From CAIOZA01 sp964464375 (GTDB lineage: Bacteria; Bacteroidota; Ignavibacteria; Kapaibacteriales; UBA2268), in assembly GCA_964464375.1 (NCBI GenBank), contig CAYXFU010000008.1:52707-116706 (forward strand): a stretch of DNA of 64,000 nt. The letters run 5' to 3'. Below, piece by piece: positions 1 through 9,813 of this stretch. The notes beneath the pieces are model-generated. The model was not told where the DNA came from and made no database searches. It was given only the letters and a program-made list of their open reading frames with translations. Each line of letters starts with the position of its first letter. Position 1 is the first letter of the stretch. The position numbers were made by a program, and so were the translations under genes.

Positions 1-344
1 TTCATCTTTTTTCTTCCTCGGTAATTTGAAATTTGAATTGTAACTAAATTCTCCATAGTAATTGTGAAAATATAGAAAAGACTTGCAATACCGATTGTCG
101 CGATAACTATTGTAAAAAATCTTCCGGTTGTGTCTAATGGATGAATCTCACCATAACCAAGAGTTGAGATTGTGATGAATGTCATGTAAAAGGAATCAAT
201 TGTACCAGTATTTGGTATGTTCTTCCAAAGATATGAATAACCTAAAGTACCAATAACCATTATAAAAATTAGTATAATTACAGGAATTGCTAATTTTCTG
301 ACAAATGCTTTTTGATTTTGAATTAGTGAAATATGCTCATTCAT
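1..344 (-). CDS. Two-transmembrane potassium channel, N-terminal part (runs off window)
   Basis: The reverse strand from ATG at 344 reads open to the window edge, 114 full codons. A hydrophobic helix around residues 18-38 is followed by a pore loop with the selectivity filter TLGYGE near residue 66 and a second helix ending near residue 100. This is the two-helix (Ion_trans_2 / KcsA-MthK type) potassium channel architecture; many such bacterial proteins continue into a cytoplasmic RCK/TrkA-N domain that gates on NAD(H), Ca2+ or nucleotides, which here would lie beyond base 1. It would act in the inner membrane in K+ homeostasis. It is divergent from the next gene, with 156 bases between them. 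The family call is strong; the C-terminal domain is unseen. Confidence 0.82.
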   Translation of the reverse strand, partial: MNEHISLIQNQKAFVRKLAIPVIILIFIMVIGTLGYSYLWKNIPNTGTIDSFYMTFITISTLGYGEIHPLDTTGRFFTIVIATIGIASLFYIFTITMENLVTIQISNYRGRKKM

Positions 345-500
345 ATTTTCTTTAATATTTAAATACTTTTTAAAATTAAACTAGACAATTACAATAATTG
401 AAGATTAAATCTATCTTTTAAATAATGTTTTTTTTAAACCCAAAATTAGTTTATTGTTAATTTTGATTTTACAATTATTCAATTTAAAAAAAATGGTTTT

Positions 501-3500
501 ATGAAAAAAGAAAATGATATGAATTATTTCATACGCTCATTGGAAGAACGAGCTAAAGAATTACATTGTCTTTATAAGGTCGATGAAGTTTTAAATACTA
601 ACAAACATTCCCCGGATGATATTTTTGAAAAGTTAATTAAAGTTATTCCTACTGGTTTTCAATATATATCATATTGTGAATCCAGAATAGTTATTGAAAA
701 TAAAACTTACTCTCTTGAGAATTTCAAGGAAACACCATGGTTAATATCTGCAGACTTAAAGATTCATGATGTTGTTGTGGGGCAAATAGATGTTTATTAT
801 TTAATTGAATTGCCTAAATCAGATGAAGGATCATTCACTATTGATGAAAGAAAATTGATCAATACTATAGCTGACCGGATTAGTCATTATCTACTTTATA
901 ACAAACTTAATGATATATATAGTGAACTCAACAGTCAAAGAGAAAATGAAGATAATAATAAAAAACCTGAATGGAATGTTATTCTAAATCTCATAAAACA
1001 TACAGATCAAAACTTATTTTCAATTATCTCCAGAAAAATGATTGTTCTTTTATTCTGTAGAGGTATTCAGGAAGCAGCTGAAATCTTTGCAAAAATTGGC
1101 AATTTGGATCCTGAAGAAATTAGAACAGAAATTAATAAACCATCAAAAAAGCAAATACTGGAACAGTCGTACCATTTAAGTAATGAAACATTTGCAATAG
1201 CGAAAAAATACTTATCTGAACAGGACATTCTGAATTATATTCAAAAGTGGATAAATGAAGAAAAATCCAGTTTTCTGGTAAGGACTCTGGCAAATCCTCA
1301 TACTCCAATAAACGAAATCTATGATGCTATTAGAAGATATTTAATTGTAAATCCTTCATCAAACAGTGATGATTCACCATTGAATAAAGGAATCAGAGTG
1401 TCATTGATTCGGCGTTTTCTTTCCGACCAGCTAGAATACATAAATATTGCCAAGAATCTTTGCACCTTACAAGATTTTGACGATCTTTTAAAGAATTTGA
1501 TTTTTCCACCTGATGGTCATGGTAAATTAGGTGGTAAAACAGCAGGTCTATTTCTAGCCAAAAAAATAATTGAAAGTTCTGAAGAAAATAAAGAATTGTT
1601 TAATAATATTAAGATGCCTAAAACATGGTATATCACTTCTGATGCTATTATGCACTTTATGTACTATAACAACCTTGAGGATGTTATTGAACAAAAATAC
1701 AAGGATATAAATGATATAAGACACGAGTACAGTTATGTTATTCAAGCTTTTAAGAATGCTTCATTTCCTGCTGAATTAATCAACGGATTGTCTAGGGCAC
1801 TTGATGATTTTGGAGATAGTCCAATTATCGTAAGAAGTTCAAGTTTACTCGAAGATAGATTAGGAGCTATTTTTGCAGGTAAATATAAAAGTTTATTTTT
1901 AGCTAATCAAGGTACAAAGCAAGAACGTCTTGAGTCTTTATGTGATGCAATTGCTGAAGTTTATGCTTCGGTTTTTGGACCTGATCCAATTGGTTACCGA
2001 ATTGAGAGAGGGCTTTTGGATTTTAATGAAGAAATGGGTATTATGATTCAAGAAGTAGTTGGCACTCATGCGGGTAACTACTTTTTCCCTGCTTATGCCG
2101 GTGTTGCTTTTAGTTTTAACGAATTCAGATGGTCACCAAGAATTGAACGTGAGGATGGACTCATCCGTTTGGTACCTGGACTTGGAACAAGAGCGGTTGA
2201 CCGAATTGGAGATGACTTTCCAATATTGATTTCCCCAGGTAAACCCAACTTAAGGCTAAACCTTTCATATGAGCAAATTGTTGGATATGCTCCGAAGAAT
2301 ATTGACTTAATAAATATCAAAACAAATTCTTTTGAATCATTGGCCATTGATGATTTATTGAAAGAAATTGGAGATCATTTTCCTTCAATAAATAAAATAT
2401 TTTCTATAAGAGAACAACATCATCTCAAAACACCAATTGGACTCGGAATAGATTTAAAGAAGGATGATGTTATTGTTACATTTGATAATTTAATTAATGA
2501 AGGTAAAATGTTGAAGCAGATATCAAAGATGCTTAACATCATTCGTGAAAGTATGAAAGTACCTATTGACCTTGAATTTGCTTCAGATGGCGAGAGTTTG
2601 TTTATCTTACAATGCAGACCTCAAAGCTCAAACAGTATTTCAAGTCCTGATGTTATCCCAAAGAATATCAGCAAAGATCTGATATTGTTCACTGCTGATA
2701 AATTCGTTTCAAACGGCAAAGTTCCTGATATACAGTATATAGTTTATGTAGATCCGGTTGAATATTCAAATGTTAAGTCTCTTGATGATCTTAAATCTAT
2801 CGGTAGAGTGATAGGTAGATTAAATCAAATACTGCCTAAGAAGAGTTTTATCCTAATGGGACCAGGTAGATGGGGTAGTCGGGGTGATATACGTCTAGGA
2901 GTTTCTGTAACTTACACCGATATTTTCAATACTTCGATGTTGATTGAAATAGCAAGAGCAAAAGGGAATTACATACCAGATCTATCATTCGGGACACATT
3001 TTTTTCAGGATTTAGTAGAGGCAAACATTAAGTACTTACCTCTTTATCCCGATGAAGCTAACATTATTTTTAATGACAATTTTTTCTCAACTTCGTCAAA
3101 TAAATTAGAACAATTTTTTCCTGAATATGCATATTTATCAAATGTTATTAAACTTATTAACGTACCTGAAATATCAGGAGGAAAAAAAGCCAGAATGCTT
3201 ATGAATGCTGACGTAAGTAGTGCTTTATGTTATTTAACTAATACTACCCAAAAAATTACTAATAATTCTACGATTAATGAGGTTGAAGCTAGGATTACTG
3301 ACCCTTGGGAGATTCGCTGGGAATATGCAGAGAATATTGCATCTAATCTTAGTTCTCAGAATTTTGGGGTTATAAACATGTATCTATTTGGAACAGTTTT
3401 TAATAAAAGTGCTGGCTCTAAGTCAGATATTGATTTACTTGTTCATTATGATGGAAATGAATCTAACAAAGAAAAACTGATGATCTGGTTTGAAGGATGG

Positions 3501-3668
3501 GAACATGCCCTAAAGCAGCAAATTTTCATTAATACTGGGTATCTTGTTGACAAACTCTTAGATATCACATATATAAGTGATAACGAACCTGTAAAAAATG
3601 ATTATTTTCATTCATTGATTACAAACCATAATCCAAAATGTTATAAGTTAAAACTAAACAGAGGCTAA
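501..3668 (+). CDS. GAF / PEP-synthase-type ATP-binding / nucleotidyltransferase fusion protein
   Basis: A cytosolic 1055-residue protein. Residues 1-140 resemble a GAF-type sensor beginning with a helix (ELHCLYKVDEVL) like those leading GAF domains in sensor kinases. Residues about 330-720 form a pyruvate phosphate dikinase / PEP synthase N-terminal ATP-binding domain: GGKTAGLFLAKKII, then IVRSSSLLEDRLGAIFAGKY, then a C-terminal LQCRPQ. A conserved block around GPGRWGSRGD follows near residue 793. From about residue 960 the sequence reads FGTVFNKSAGSKSDIDLLV, a minimal nucleotidyltransferase motif. I do not see the phosphohistidine swivelling domain or the PEP-binding barrel of true PEP synthase, so the substrate is unknown. 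A TAATTTTG at 458-465 could be a -10-type element. The product name PEP/pyruvate-binding protein is safe; the reaction is not known. Confidence 0.8.
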   Translation: MKKENDMNYFIRSLEERAKELHCLYKVDEVLNTNKHSPDDIFEKLIKVIPTGFQYISYCESRIVIENKTYSLENFKETPWLISADLKIHDVVVGQIDVYYLIELPKSDEGSFTIDERKLINTIADRISHYLLYNKLNDIYSELNSQRENEDNNKKPEWNVILNLIKHTDQNLFSIISRKMIVLLFCRGIQEAAEIFAKIGNLDPEEIRTEINKPSKKQILEQSYHLSNETFAIAKKYLSEQDILNYIQKWINEEKSSFLVRTLANPHTPINEIYDAIRRYLIVNPSSNSDDSPLNKGIRVSLIRRFLSDQLEYINIAKNLCTLQDFDDLLKNLIFPPDGHGKLGGKTAGLFLAKKIIESSEENKELFNNIKMPKTWYITSDAIMHFMYYNNLEDVIEQKYKDINDIRHEYSYVIQAFKNASFPAELINGLSRALDDFGDSPIIVRSSSLLEDRLGAIFAGKYKSLFLANQGTKQERLESLCDAIAEVYASVFGPDPIGYRIERGLLDFNEEMGIMIQEVVGTHAGNYFFPAYAGVAFSFNEFRWSPRIEREDGLIRLVPGLGTRAVDRIGDDFPILISPGKPNLRLNLSYEQIVGYAPKNIDLINIKTNSFESLAIDDLLKEIGDHFPSINKIFSIREQHHLKTPIGLGIDLKKDDVIVTFDNLINEGKMLKQISKMLNIIRESMKVPIDLEFASDGESLFILQCRPQSSNSISSPDVIPKNISKDLILFTADKFVSNGKVPDIQYIVYVDPVEYSNVKSLDDLKSIGRVIGRLNQILPKKSFILMGPGRWGSRGDIRLGVSVTYTDIFNTSMLIEIARAKGNYIPDLSFGTHFFQDLVEANIKYLPLYPDEANIIFNDNFFSTSSNKLEQFFPEYAYLSNVIKLINVPEISGGKKARMLMNADVSSALCYLTNTTQKITNNSTINEVEARITDPWEIRWEYAENIASNLSSQNFGVINMYLFGTVFNKSAGSKSDIDLLVHYDGNESNKEKLMIWFEGWEHALKQQIFINTGYLVDKLLDITYISDNEPVKNDYFHSLITNHNPKCYKLKLNRG

Positions 3669-3692
3669 ATTATTAATATAAAAAAAATATTA

Positions 3693-4460
3693 TTGATTCT
3701 GGTAATCTTGTTAGTGACTACTAAGAATAGCAGAATTATGGGACAATTGCCTTATGAAAAAAGTAAATTTTCTTTTGGTGCATCAGCAAATTTACTTTTT
3801 GTTTCACACTTAGTTGACTTTAATCAATTACCAGGTGTGGAGAGTTGTTGCCCACATTACTCTAGTGGCAATGGCAGTGGTTTTTCAGTTGGTTTGATAG
3901 CTGATAGAAAAATCGACGCATTTAGTTATATAATTCTAAATATATCATATATTAGGTTAAATGCAGATTTATCATCACCTGAATATAAATGGATTGAGCT
4001 AAATAATCAACCTGCATTAGCAGAGATAAATCATAAACTAACTACTACATTTGATTTTGTAACATTAGAACCGGGTTATAAGTATATTATTCCTATAGGT
4101 TTAACAGTTGGAGCAGGTTTAAATTTTAAAATACCAATATCAGCGAACTATAATCAGTCAGAAGTATTAATAAAGCCTGAAAATGAGGGTACTTTTGAAA
4201 ATGGTAAGAGAGTTAGATATGAGATATCAGGTAAAATCGAAAAAACGTCTAAATTAATGGCATTGCTAAATATATTTGCAGAGTACAATTTCCAACTGGA
4301 TAATTTTAATTTGTATTCTTTAGCCCCTACATTATCCTATTCATACGGCTTAAACTCTCTATTCCGGGATAGAGCCTGGAAAATGTCATATTTTGCTTTA
4401 GGTATTCAATTTAAGTATAATCCATTTAAAGAAATATCATCACCTTTAGAACCTAAATAA
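3693..4460 (+). CDS. Putative outer-membrane beta-barrel protein
   Basis: About 255 residues, starting just after the fusion gene and probably co-transcribed. After an N-terminal hydrophobic stretch (ILLILVILLVTT) the protein alternates short beta-like segments with aromatic residues and glycine, as in outer membrane protein beta-barrel (OMP_b-brl) families of Bacteroidota. No specific function can be assigned. The start is uncertain: TTG at 3693 gives a signal peptide without positive charge, while the in-frame codons from 3669 (ATT ATT AAT ATA AAA AAA) would restore a lysine pair ahead of the hydrophobic core. The first ATG, at 3738, would cut off the export signal. The gene converges on the TPR lipoprotein gene with 2 bases between stops. 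Confidence 0.6.
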   Translation: MILVILLVTTKNSRIMGQLPYEKSKFSFGASANLLFVSHLVDFNQLPGVESCCPHYSSGNGSGFSVGLIADRKIDAFSYIILNISYIRLNADLSSPEYKWIELNNQPALAEINHKLTTTFDFVTLEPGYKYIIPIGLTVGAGLNFKIPISANYNQSEVLIKPENEGTFENGKRVRYEISGKIEKTSKLMALLNIFAEYNFQLDNFNLYSLAPTLSYSYGLNSLFRDRAWKMSYFALGIQFKYNPFKEISSPLEPK

Positions 4461-4462
4461 CC

Positions 4463-5545
4463 TCAAAGAGTTTGTAACATTTTCTTAGCTTTGGGAACAT
4501 ATATACTTTTGGGATAGTTATCAATGAGTGATTGGCAAGCTAGTTTTGCATTATCAGTTTTACCAATCTTTGTATAACACTCCGCTAATAGCATCTGAGC
4601 ATTATCCTTTCTGAAATTAGCTGTCGATCTTAAAACTCTTTGAAAGGATTGAGCAGCTTTATCAAACTGGTTTTGAGAGAAGTAAGACTCCCCTATCCAA
4701 TAATTACATGAAGTAATGACCTGATTACTTTTTGACCCTAATGCTATCCGATTGAATTCAACTATTGCCGTTTCATATTTCTTCTGTTTCATCAGAGATA
4801 AGGCAAGTTCAATATCACTTTTTTGATCGATTTTTTTTGAATTTAGTTCAGCTTGTTCGTTGGCTTTGATTACATTGTTTTTGGTAAGTTTAGCTTTTTC
4901 ATTTGCATCAATATTCTCAATTTTTATACTTTTGGGTATTAATTTTTTTTTCTTTTCGATAGATGGAGTTGGATTTTCCTTTTTCTTGCTGATTTTAGAG
5001 TAAGTTGCTTCGTCAGATAAAATTGTTAACGGCTTCTTTATATCTGATTTTGATATAGCTTCTAGGGCAATATTGTCTTGATTATAATCACCAGCGATAG
5101 CTGTTTGAAGGTTTTTGTTTGGATTAATATTCTCTTTTATCTCTGTAAGTGTAGTTTTAATATCAGAAATGTCTGTTTCGATATTGGTAATTTTATTTTT
5201 AATAACTGATTGTTCCTCAGTATAAATCTTCATTTGTTCTCTTAAGGAAGCAATTTTGATTTTTGGTGAACTCCCACTTTTAATATCGTTGCTAGCAAGA
5301 TCATTTTCACTCGTATAGTTTGGCTTTTCAAGAGTTGCTGGAAATACTGTTTCCTTTTCTTCATCAAGGTAGTAATGTTTTTTTGTTTCGTCGGTTTTAT
5401 CTTTTATTTTTCTATATTGTGATCTAACAGAATTAGGTGATCCGCATGAAGAAATCAGCAATGAAAGCACAAAAACTGTTACTATTAACCAACTGTATCC
5501 TATTATACAATTTCTTCTTGTAAAATTTATCTTAGTATTTTTCAT
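4463..5545 (-). CDS. TPR lipoprotein resembling YbgF/CpoB
   Basis: A 360-residue protein with a long N-terminal membrane segment ending in a lipobox (LLISSC, Cys about residue 34), so probably a lipoprotein. A coiled-coil stretch lies around residues 100-140 (repeated heptads LREQMK...IKNKITNIETDISDIK), then a charged low-complexity linker, then about 115 C-terminal residues of tetratricopeptide repeats (MKQKKYETAIVEFNRI; YWIGESYFSQNQFDKAAQSFQRVL; AECYTKIGKTDNA). Coiled coil plus C-terminal TPR is the layout of YbgF/CpoB, which links the Tol-Pal system to peptidoglycan synthesis in Gammaproteobacteria. No tol or pal gene is nearby, so the functional link is inference. It could also be a general TPR outer-membrane lipoprotein. 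Confidence 0.7.
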   Translation of the reverse strand: MKNTKINFTRRNCIIGYSWLIVTVFVLSLLISSCGSPNSVRSQYRKIKDKTDETKKHYYLDEEKETVFPATLEKPNYTSENDLASNDIKSGSSPKIKIASLREQMKIYTEEQSVIKNKITNIETDISDIKTTLTEIKENINPNKNLQTAIAGDYNQDNIALEAISKSDIKKPLTILSDEATYSKISKKKENPTPSIEKKKKLIPKSIKIENIDANEKAKLTKNNVIKANEQAELNSKKIDQKSDIELALSLMKQKKYETAIVEFNRIALGSKSNQVITSCNYWIGESYFSQNQFDKAAQSFQRVLRSTANFRKDNAQMLLAECYTKIGKTDNAKLACQSLIDNYPKSIYVPKAKKMLQTL

Positions 5546-5718
5546 AAGTTCTTCTATTTTATAATATTTAACATATTGTTTAATCTAATTTATTCTAACA
5601 CTTATTCAATGAATATGCCAAATTTGGGACTTATCATTAAAAGAACTCAAAAGAAATGTTTAATTTTGTAATGAGTTAATACTTTCTGTGGAATTTTGAT
5701 AAATATATTTTGGTAAAA

Positions 5719-6828
5719 ATGAAGATATTAGTAATAAATTGGCAGGATATAAAAAATCCATTTGGTGGTGGAGCTGAAGTTCATTTACATGAAATCTTTA
5801 AAAGAATAGTTATAATGGGTCATGAAGTAACACTTCTTTGTTGTTGCATAGATGGTGAACCATTTGAAGAGGTAATTGACGGAATTAGAGTGATCCGGAG
5901 AGGCAACAGATCCCTGTTCAATTTTATTGTAAAGAAAAATTATATTAAACTTATTGAACAAAATAATTTTGATATAATTATTGATGATATAAATAAAATT
6001 CCATTTTATACTCCACTTTTTGTGAAAAAACCATTATTGGCAATTAGTCATCATTTTTTTGGAACTAGTATTTTTAGGGAAGTTGATGTAGTAAGCGGCA
6101 TTTATGTTTATTTAGCAGAATTTCTTGTGAATTTTATCTATAAAAATATTCAGTTTGCAGTTGTTTCGCAAAGTACGCTCGATGAATTCATAGAAAGAGG
6201 TTTTAGTAGAAATAAATTCACAATAATCGAAAATGCAATCCATCAAATAGAATATCCAATGAAGGTATCAAATAAAAATGATAGTCCTGTTATTACATAT
6301 TTTGGCAGATTGAAGAAGTATAAGAGTGTACAACATTTGCTATACTCATTCAAAGAATTATCTTTAGAATATCCAAAGGCGAAGCTCTATATAATGGGTA
6401 GAGGGAATTATGAGACCAAACTTAAAAATCTGGCAAAGCATTTATCGATAGATAATTCTACAACTTTCTTTGGGTTTGTATCCGAAAAACAAAAAATAGA
6501 ATTATTATCAGAATCATGGGTAGTAGTCAATACTTCAATTAAAGAAGGTTGGGGTATAACTAATATAGAAGCAAATGCCTGTGGCACAGCTGTAGTTTCT
6601 GCAAATGTACCAGGGCTCAGAGATTCAGTGAATAATGGTAAATCAGGCCTGTTATATGAATATGGTAAGATAAACGATTTAACTATTAAAATCAAACAAA
6701 TTATCCATACTGAAAAATCGTTAAATGAATACTCAAATGGTGCTCTTGAATGGGCTTCAGGATTCTCTTGGGATCAATCAGCTCAGAAAATGATAACTCT
6801 TTGTGAAAAAGTCATCAAGAAATTTTAG
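5719..6828 (+). CDS. Glycosyltransferase family 4 (GT-B fold)
   Basis: About 369 residues from ATG at 5719 (MKILVINWQD); an in-frame TTG at 5710 is a less likely start. The N-terminal half carries the GT4 glycine-rich signature FGGGAEVHLHEIFKRI, where acceptor and donor sites meet. The C-terminal half is a typical Glycos_transf_1 domain: TYFGRLKKYKSVQHLL, IMGRGNYETKL, then the E-x7-E-like nucleotide-sugar site in KEGWGITNIEANACGT. Members transfer a sugar from a nucleotide donor with retention, usually for lipopolysaccharide, capsule or exopolysaccharide at the inner face of the membrane. No other polysaccharide gene is beside it, so the substrate is unknown. It stands alone, divergent from the TPR lipoprotein. 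Confidence 0.88.
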   Translation: MKILVINWQDIKNPFGGGAEVHLHEIFKRIVIMGHEVTLLCCCIDGEPFEEVIDGIRVIRRGNRSLFNFIVKKNYIKLIEQNNFDIIIDDINKIPFYTPLFVKKPLLAISHHFFGTSIFREVDVVSGIYVYLAEFLVNFIYKNIQFAVVSQSTLDEFIERGFSRNKFTIIENAIHQIEYPMKVSNKNDSPVITYFGRLKKYKSVQHLLYSFKELSLEYPKAKLYIMGRGNYETKLKNLAKHLSIDNSTTFFGFVSEKQKIELLSESWVVVNTSIKEGWGITNIEANACGTAVVSANVPGLRDSVNNGKSGLLYEYGKINDLTIKIKQIIHTEKSLNEYSNGALEWASGFSWDQSAQKMITLCEKVIKKF

Positions 6829-6877
6829 CCTTTTTAATTAGCAAAAATATAAAAAAAGTAGCCGGAGTATTAACCGG

Positions 6878-9697
6878 TTAGTGATTTATCAATAATTTTT
6901 TGACAATAAATTTTTTTTCAGTTCTAATAGTTAAATAAAATACCCCTGATTGAAAGTTAGAGCTATTAAAGTTAAAAACTGATAAATTTAAATTTTCATC
7001 TGAAAAAATCGATACACCCAGCAGATCAAATACTTTAACTGATTTTATCAAATCATTAGTAGCGATTATTTTGAATTCGTTATTTGCTGGATTTGGAATA
7101 ATATTAATTTCTAAATCATTATCTTGATCTGCAACATCCAATAAATTCACAAATATGGCAAGTGATAACTCACTTGTACAAGGCTTTTGATAGGTACTTA
7201 CTTGATAGTTCCCATTCTTAGATGGATGTAGAATTTGATCAGTTGAATCAACAAGTTTAACTCCATCAATATACCACTGATTTCCTAAAAAAGCTGAGGA
7301 TAACAATTGATTATTCTTTCGCGTGATTTTGGGTTTATCCGGCACCTGATTTATATTCACATACATAGATGATGAATCTTTAAAATTATCTTTCTGTATT
7401 GTTTGAACAAGATTTAGAATTCCACTGCCTATACTACTCCATCTAACAACTACAGATTTTCCTAAGGATGATCCAACAATACTTCCTCCATTTGCTGACC
7501 ATTTATTCTCGGCACCTGCTGGTAGCTCACTTGAATATATCCATTCCGAATTTTCACATACTTCACTATAGCCATTTATTATAACATTAGAATTTGTAAC
7601 TGAAACATTTAGAAAAGATGTATCAGAACATTCAGTAGCTAAATTCTGTTGAACAAGTTGGAGTTTCCCATCAGGGATGAATTCCCACATTATGTTAACC
7701 TTATACCCTGATGCTGATCCAGAAATTTTACCACCTTGCAAAACTTCCCATGAATACTTAAGTTGATCATCCTGAGTAGTTTCGTAGGAAACAATAGAAT
7801 TTACTTTTGCCATAGTTGGTCCATAAATTGAAGCTTTTGGTTTTTCTTTTATATCTATATTTATTGAATTAGTATCACTGCAACCTTGAGAATTTTTCTT
7901 TATCAAAGTAAGCACACCTCGTCCCGAAGTAGATTTCCATTCAATAAAAACTCCGGCTCCATTAATAGGTCCAGAAATTTTACCACCAGTAACATTCCAA
8001 TCATATTCGCAACCTTGTTGCGATGCTGTCGTGTAATAACTCCAATCTGATGAACATACGGACAAACCTCCTGTTATAAAAGCAGAAGGCCTGGGTAACA
8101 CATTGATCACTGATCTTGCAGTATCAGAACAACCTGTTATTGAATTCTTTTGAATTAAAATTACTTCTCCAGTTCCATTCTGAGACCATTCAATAATAAC
8201 TGCTTTAGCTGTTGATTCACCAATAATCGTCCCATTTACAACCATCCATTGATCGGTTTCATCAGTTTTAGAATTACTGTTATAAATCTGTGGTGTTTTT
8301 TCACAGCAGATAAGATTACCAGATATTTTGGGGCTTGGTAAATTATTAATGACTACTTCTATATCTGTGGTATCTTTACATCCATTCAAGCTTTGTCCAA
8401 TTACTTTTAAACTTCCATTTGTTGAACCAGTTCTCCCCCACTTAATATTAACAGAACTATCAGCATCTGAGCCTAGTATGCTTCCTCTGGTAACAATCCA
8501 CTTATAATTAGATAAATTTAAATTACCAATAGAATAGAGCACATTATCATTTTCACAAACAATATTTTGTCCTGAAATTGATAGATGAGGTTTGGGATAA
8601 ATTGTAACTACAAAAAGATTACTATCTCTACAATTGGTTAATGCATTTGTTTCAATAACCTTCAAAGTATCGTAAATGGGTAAAACATCGGGAACTATAT
8701 CACCCCAAAACATAACCACTTTATTTGGATTTCCTTGTGATTGGTATACCATTCCTAGCTTTGATGTCCAGTTCCAAAATCGATTAGAAGTATAAGAAGT
8801 TTGATAACTATAATAGCTTCGATCGCAAACAATTGAATTGCCTGATATTTGAGGATTAGGTAATTTATTAATCACAATATCTCTTGAATCAATACTACCT
8901 GTAACAACAGGATCAGTAGAAACAACTCTTACTCTGTATCTTGTACCAGGTAAGGTTGCTTTGGAGATATGGCAAATAATAGATCCTGATATTTGTGATG
9001 TAATGGAACCAATAGTGGAAAAATTGGTAAAATTCCCGTTTGTATCAGAGAGTTGTACTGTAAATACATTACCAACATTAAATGTTCCTGAAGTTGAATA
9101 TGCTACAGATAAATAAGAATCCGCACATAAAATTGTATCATTAGTTGATGTCGAGATTGTAGGTAGTGCCGGAGCAATTTGTATTCTATAATCTTCATAC
9201 TCTCCCCACATTCCATTTGTGCAATTATTACAACAAGGATTTTCAGCATAAGAAGTATAATATGCCCAGTAACCAGAATAAACAACCCTTAATCTTGTTA
9301 CTCCTAATGGAGCCGTAATTGGAATAGCAATTGATCCATTAATATTCATATTTGATGGTGTTAAGGATCTAAACACACGTTCATCGATATCAGTGAAATC
9401 TCCATCTTTATTAAAGTCTATCCATATTGTAGCGCCTGAGCTATTAAAATTAAAACTTGCCCCATCAACCTGAAAATTATAAGTTTGCCCCTGATAACAT
9501 AATTCAGATTGATAAGTTGCCCAATAATCAGAATAACCTGATGGAGCATAGGTATTGTTTGCGTTTAAGATGCCATTGAAATTGAAAATTCGAATATATC
9601 CAAAGGAAGGATTTAGTAGGCTGACAGGGCAATACTGGGAATATGCCAATCCACAAAACAAAAGAAAAACAATTAAAATTGTAAAATTTTTTTTCAT
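6878..9697 (-). CDS. Secreted GEVED / PKD-like repeat protein with type IX sorting domain
   Basis: About 939 residues from ATG at 9697, preceded by a good ribosome site (GGGAGAATGGG); ATG at 9703 is also in frame. A signal peptide (ILIVFLLFCGLAYSQ) is followed by a GEVED-type domain ending in WGEYEDYRI near residue 170. Then come about six repeats of roughly 85 residues, each opening with an ISG-x-x-x-VC-like strand and containing an invariant W and a GSG/SG turn; these look like PKD-like Ig-fold modules. The end (INIIPNPANNEFKI ... GVFYLTIRTEKKFIVKKLLI) is a Por_Secre_tail domain, the type IX export and anchoring signal. It is likely a cell-surface adhesin or scaffold; no enzymatic motif is seen. 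It stands alone between convergent neighbours. Confidence 0.85.
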   Translation of the reverse strand: MKKNFTILIVFLLFCGLAYSQYCPVSLLNPSFGYIRIFNFNGILNANNTYAPSGYSDYWATYQSELCYQGQTYNFQVDGASFNFNSSGATIWIDFNKDGDFTDIDERVFRSLTPSNMNINGSIAIPITAPLGVTRLRVVYSGYWAYYTSYAENPCCNNCTNGMWGEYEDYRIQIAPALPTISTSTNDTILCADSYLSVAYSTSGTFNVGNVFTVQLSDTNGNFTNFSTIGSITSQISGSIICHISKATLPGTRYRVRVVSTDPVVTGSIDSRDIVINKLPNPQISGNSIVCDRSYYSYQTSYTSNRFWNWTSKLGMVYQSQGNPNKVVMFWGDIVPDVLPIYDTLKVIETNALTNCRDSNLFVVTIYPKPHLSISGQNIVCENDNVLYSIGNLNLSNYKWIVTRGSILGSDADSSVNIKWGRTGSTNGSLKVIGQSLNGCKDTTDIEVVINNLPSPKISGNLICCEKTPQIYNSNSKTDETDQWMVVNGTIIGESTAKAVIIEWSQNGTGEVILIQKNSITGCSDTARSVINVLPRPSAFITGGLSVCSSDWSYYTTASQQGCEYDWNVTGGKISGPINGAGVFIEWKSTSGRGVLTLIKKNSQGCSDTNSINIDIKEKPKASIYGPTMAKVNSIVSYETTQDDQLKYSWEVLQGGKISGSASGYKVNIMWEFIPDGKLQLVQQNLATECSDTSFLNVSVTNSNVIINGYSEVCENSEWIYSSELPAGAENKWSANGGSIVGSSLGKSVVVRWSSIGSGILNLVQTIQKDNFKDSSSMYVNINQVPDKPKITRKNNQLLSSAFLGNQWYIDGVKLVDSTDQILHPSKNGNYQVSTYQKPCTSELSLAIFVNLLDVADQDNDLEINIIPNPANNEFKIIATNDLIKSVKVFDLLGVSIFSDENLNLSVFNFNSSNFQSGVFYLTIRTEKKFIVKKLLINH

Positions 9698-9813
9698 TCC
9701 CATTCTCCCTTAATTATTGGATACTATTAACTTATAATAATAAATGAGATAGTGTTTTGTTACAATAAAATAGTATTTATTTAAAAAATTATCCAGTTTA
9801 ATTAAATAAATTT

